DNA of 6,263 nucleotides. Origin: Candidatus Dadabacteria bacterium. GTDB taxonomy: Bacteria; Desulfobacterota_D; UBA1144; Nemesobacterales; UBA2774. The stretch covers positions 1 to 6,263 of the forward strand of contig JAGVLR010000146.1 of assembly GCA_020054175.1 (NCBI GenBank). Reading direction: 5' to 3'. Positions 3,953-6,263 of the stretch are shown here, one piece after another (position 1 is the first letter of the stretch; each line of letters opens with the position of its first letter). Both the position numbers and the translations under genes were made by a program. Below the pieces are notes generated by a model. The model ran no database searches, had not been told where the DNA came from, and saw only the letters and a program-made list of their open reading frames with translations.

Positions 3953-6241
3953 ATGGAAGACGATAAAGATTACGAATTGCCCGGAGAAAAGGGCAGAGGT
4001 CTGAAAGAAAGACAGGAGCCGAAGCTTCCGGCGGAGCCGCTGCCTTATTATGCGCAGACGCGGCCCGACGAAGAAGTCGGCATAAACGAATACCTGAGCG
4101 TCATACTCAGGCGGAAGTGGATAGTCATATCGGCGCTCGTCGTGTCGGTGGTCGTCGTGCTCGTCGCGTCCTTCATCATGACCCCGATGTACAGGGCCGA
4201 CATCACGCTCGAAATATCCCCCGATAATCCGCGCATCACGACGTTCGAGGAAGTGGTCGAGCTCGACGCGCCCCGGGCGGAATTCTACGAGACGCAGTAC
4301 AAGCTCATAAAGAGCAAGTCCCTCGCCGAAAATGTCATAACGGCGCTCAATCTCTCTTCGAACCCGGAATTCATGGTAGAAAAGAGCGAGCGCAAATCCC
4401 TCGTATCGCGCGCCTTCAGCGGCATGTTCGAAAAGCCCGGCAAGAAGAGCCCGGCGCAGGCGGCCGCCGAGAGGAAAAGGGAAGACAAAAAGCTCGTCGA
4501 CGAGTTCCTCAGCCGTGTAGACATTAACCCCGATAGAAAATCCCGGCTCGTCAAGGTGAGCTTCACTAGCCGCGACGCGGAATTCGCCGCCACGGTTGCC
4601 AATACTCTCGGCGATCAATACATCGAATGGCTCCTCGACAGAAGACTCGACGCGACGAAGTCGGCGCGGCAGTTCCTGGAAAAGCAGCTCTCGCAGGTAA
4701 AGGCGAGGCTCGAACAGGCCGAGGAAGAGCTCAACAAGTTCGCCAAGAAGGAAGACATCATCTCGCTCGACGAGAACATGAACCTCACATATAAACAGCT
4801 CTCCGAGCTCAACGGCGCTCTCACAGCGGCCGAAAACGAAAGGCTCGCGAAACAGGCCTTTTACGAGGACGTCATGGACGCCAAGTACGAATACCTGCCC
4901 CAGGTTATGAACGACCCCTCGATACAGGAGCTCGGCGAAGAGTATACGAAGGTCAAGGCCGAATACGACAACATGAACGTCGTATACGGGCCCAACTATC
5001 CCGACCTTAAACAGCTCGGCGCGCAGGTCGCGAGCATGAAGGGCGAGATAGACAGGCGCGTCACAGGCATAGCCGAGAGCATAAAGAAGGACTACCTCGC
5101 CGCCGTCAGAAAAGAGGACATCATGAAGGAGAGGACGTCCGAGCAGAACGCCCGCGCCGCGGCGCTCAACGACAAGGCAATACAATACAAAATCCTCGAC
5201 CGCGAAGTCGAAACGAACAAGACCATTTACCAGAACCTCCTCCAGAGGGTGAAGGAAACCGAGGTAACTTCCGGCATAAAAGCTACCAACATACAGATAG
5301 TCGATTACGCTTCGGCGCCGCTCCTGCCCTACAGCCCGAACATCCCGCTCAACCTCGTCCTCGCAATAATAGCGGGCCTACTCGGAGGCGTATTCCTCGC
5401 GTTCGTCACAGACCACTTCGACAGGACGATAAAAGACGAAGAGGAGCTCAAGCAGAGATTCCCGATACCGTTCCTTGGCGGCATACCCATCGTAACGGGC
5501 TCCGAGGCCACGGGGCTCGAAAAGGTGGTTCACACGAACCCGCTTTCGATTGTCTCGGAGGCGTTCAGGGTTATTCGTACGTCGGTACTCTTCTCGTCGC
5601 CCGACAGTCAGCCGCGCTCGCTCCTTCTGACGAGCAGTCAGCCGCTCGAAGGAAAAACGACCTGCTCGTCGAACCTGGCCATAGCTTTTACGCAGTCGGG
5701 ATACAAGGTGGTCCTGATAGACGCCGACATGCGCCGCCCGCGCCTGACGCGCGTCTGGAGGACGGCGGCCTCTAACGGGGCCGGCCTCAGCACCTATCTC
5801 ATAGGGAAGTATTCGCTCGACGACTCCATCAAGCAGACGGAAGTCGACGGCCTTAACATCATCTATTCGGGGCCCATTCCCCCCAACCCTTCCGAGCTTC
5901 TCGGCTCGAACAAAATGCGGGAGCTCGTGGAGACGCTCACGGAACGCTACGACATAGTACTCGTAGACGGCCCTCCGGTGCTCGGCTTCGCCGATTCGCT
6001 CCTCGCCGCGCGCGCGGTCGACGGCGTCCTCGTCGTCGCCGGCATGGGTATAACGCAGCGCAAGACGCTCCAGATGACTCTCGAGGAGCTCGGCAAGGTG
6101 CGCGGGAGAATCATGGGCGCGATAGTAAACAGGATGGAAACGGCGTCGAGCAGATACAGGTACAACTACCAATACCACGCGGACAAAAATGCGAAAACGC
6201 TCAAGATATCTAAGCCAGACAGCAGCGCTCTTGATACTTAG
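3953..6241 (+). CDS. Wzc-like polysaccharide co-polymerase / tyrosine autokinase (BY-kinase)
   Basis: 762-residue inner-membrane protein joining a chain-length (Wzz/GumC-type) part and a cytoplasmic BY-kinase. The cytoplasmic N-terminus is followed by membrane helix 1 (about 56-76). A long periplasmic region comes next with Wzz-like start (YRADITLEI) and coiled-coil stretches (about 233-305 and 325-440). A GNVR-like segment (YQNLLQRVKETEVTSGIKAT, 426-445) leads to SAPLLPYSPN (454-463) and membrane helix 2 (about 464-485). The kinase shows EAFRVIRTS (536-544), Walker A SSQPLEGKTT (561-570, Lys568), Walker A' IDADMRRPRL (589-598) and Walker B VLVDGPP (669-675). A Tyr cluster, YRYNYQY (Tyr735, 737, 739, 741), is the likely autophosphorylation site. 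Phosphorylation cycling controls oligomer state and export with the Wza-type channel; the phosphatase is not in this window. AAGGTG lies 4 bases before the ATG, a modest site. Length fits fused Gram-negative homologues. Confidence 0.94.
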   Translation: MEDDKDYELPGEKGRGLKERQEPKLPAEPLPYYAQTRPDEEVGINEYLSVILRRKWIVISALVVSVVVVLVASFIMTPMYRADITLEISPDNPRITTFEEVVELDAPRAEFYETQYKLIKSKSLAENVITALNLSSNPEFMVEKSERKSLVSRAFSGMFEKPGKKSPAQAAAERKREDKKLVDEFLSRVDINPDRKSRLVKVSFTSRDAEFAATVANTLGDQYIEWLLDRRLDATKSARQFLEKQLSQVKARLEQAEEELNKFAKKEDIISLDENMNLTYKQLSELNGALTAAENERLAKQAFYEDVMDAKYEYLPQVMNDPSIQELGEEYTKVKAEYDNMNVVYGPNYPDLKQLGAQVASMKGEIDRRVTGIAESIKKDYLAAVRKEDIMKERTSEQNARAAALNDKAIQYKILDREVETNKTIYQNLLQRVKETEVTSGIKATNIQIVDYASAPLLPYSPNIPLNLVLAIIAGLLGGVFLAFVTDHFDRTIKDEEELKQRFPIPFLGGIPIVTGSEATGLEKVVHTNPLSIVSEAFRVIRTSVLFSSPDSQPRSLLLTSSQPLEGKTTCSSNLAIAFTQSGYKVVLIDADMRRPRLTRVWRTAASNGAGLSTYLIGKYSLDDSIKQTEVDGLNIIYSGPIPPNPSELLGSNKMRELVETLTERYDIVLVDGPPVLGFADSLLAARAVDGVLVVAGMGITQRKTLQMTLEELGKVRGRIMGAIVNRMETASSRYRYNYQYHADKNAKTLKISKPDSSALDT

Positions 6242-6263
6242 CGCTGGGGCGTGCGTCCTCGCC
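6189..6263 (+). CDS. Start of an exported protein overlapping the autokinase gene (partial)
   Basis: An ATG at 6189 opens a frame that runs to the window end (25 codons). It begins MRKRSRYLSQ and continues TAALLILSAGACVLA, a clear signal-peptide pattern: a strongly basic n-region and a hydrophobic, small-residue core. A Cys at residue 22 could mark a lipoprotein, but the preceding LSAGAC is only a loose lipobox. The frame overlaps the last 53 bases of the autokinase gene, and no good Shine-Dalgarno is visible. It is the only ATG between an in-frame stop at 6126 and the window end. Downstream of Wza/Wzc genes, envelope proteins such as outer-membrane barrels or TPR proteins are common, but the family cannot be named from this fragment. 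Confidence 0.6.
   Translation, partial: MRKRSRYLSQTAALLILSAGACVLA

Noticed and set aside
3872..5185. Long open frame (437 codons) on the minus strand opposite the autokinase gene
   Set aside because: It is a shadow of the biased codon use of the real gene: the product is rich in Leu, Val, Arg and Phe without domain features, and the forward frame has all kinase motifs.
5378..6178. Minus-strand open frame opposite the kinase domain
   Set aside because: Arg/His-rich shadow product with no motifs; the forward strand carries Walker A, A' and B and the Tyr cluster in this stretch.

Overview
This window holds part of an exopolysaccharide (EPS) or capsule locus from a Gram-negative bacterium. The evidence is an outer-membrane export lipoprotein with SLBB repeats, an inner-membrane Wzc-type tyrosine autokinase and an O-antigen ligase/polymerase family membrane protein. 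The coding DNA is GC-rich with many C- or G-ending codons but uses ATA freely for Ile, and the intergenic stretches are AT-rich. This style and the type of riboswitch would fit Desulfobacterota (former Deltaproteobacteria) or an allied candidate phylum. That placement is a guess from style, not a demonstrated one.

Layout. Positions 1-169 carry no convincing gene but hold two inverted repeats. A polytopic O-antigen ligase/Wzy-like protein is encoded on the minus strand (170-1612). It has a TTG start that overlaps the stop of a possible 15-codon leader ORF with a strong Shine-Dalgarno. The divergent spacer (1613-1975) contains a TATAAT-type -10 for the leftward gene, a cluster of GAAA/TTTC palindromes, and a good sigma70-like promoter for the rightward operon. 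That promoter is followed by an RNA element that I read as a cyclic di-GMP-I (GEMM-I) riboswitch (about 1800-1897).

The rightward operon starts with a secreted FecR-domain protein (1976-2734). A perfect 14-bp GC-rich hairpin (2779-2810) followed by eight A residues comes next. After it lie a Wza-like polysaccharide export lipoprotein (2902-3927), a Wzc-like co-polymerase/BY-kinase (3953-6241), and the first 25 codons of a further exported protein (6189 to the window end) that overlaps the kinase gene.

How they work together (inference from families). The autokinase and the export lipoprotein would form the envelope-spanning secretion machine. The Wzy/ligase-like protein would polymerise or attach the glycan. 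The FecR-domain protein is probably an envelope accessory factor of unknown role. Expression of the rightward operon would be tied to c-di-GMP at the RNA level and export to tyrosine phosphorylation at the protein level. The divergent ligase/polymerase gene lies outside the riboswitch-controlled transcript. The most interesting parts are the riboswitch with its possible competing hairpin, the hairpin/A-tract between fecR-like and wza-like genes, and the leader ORF on the opposite strand.
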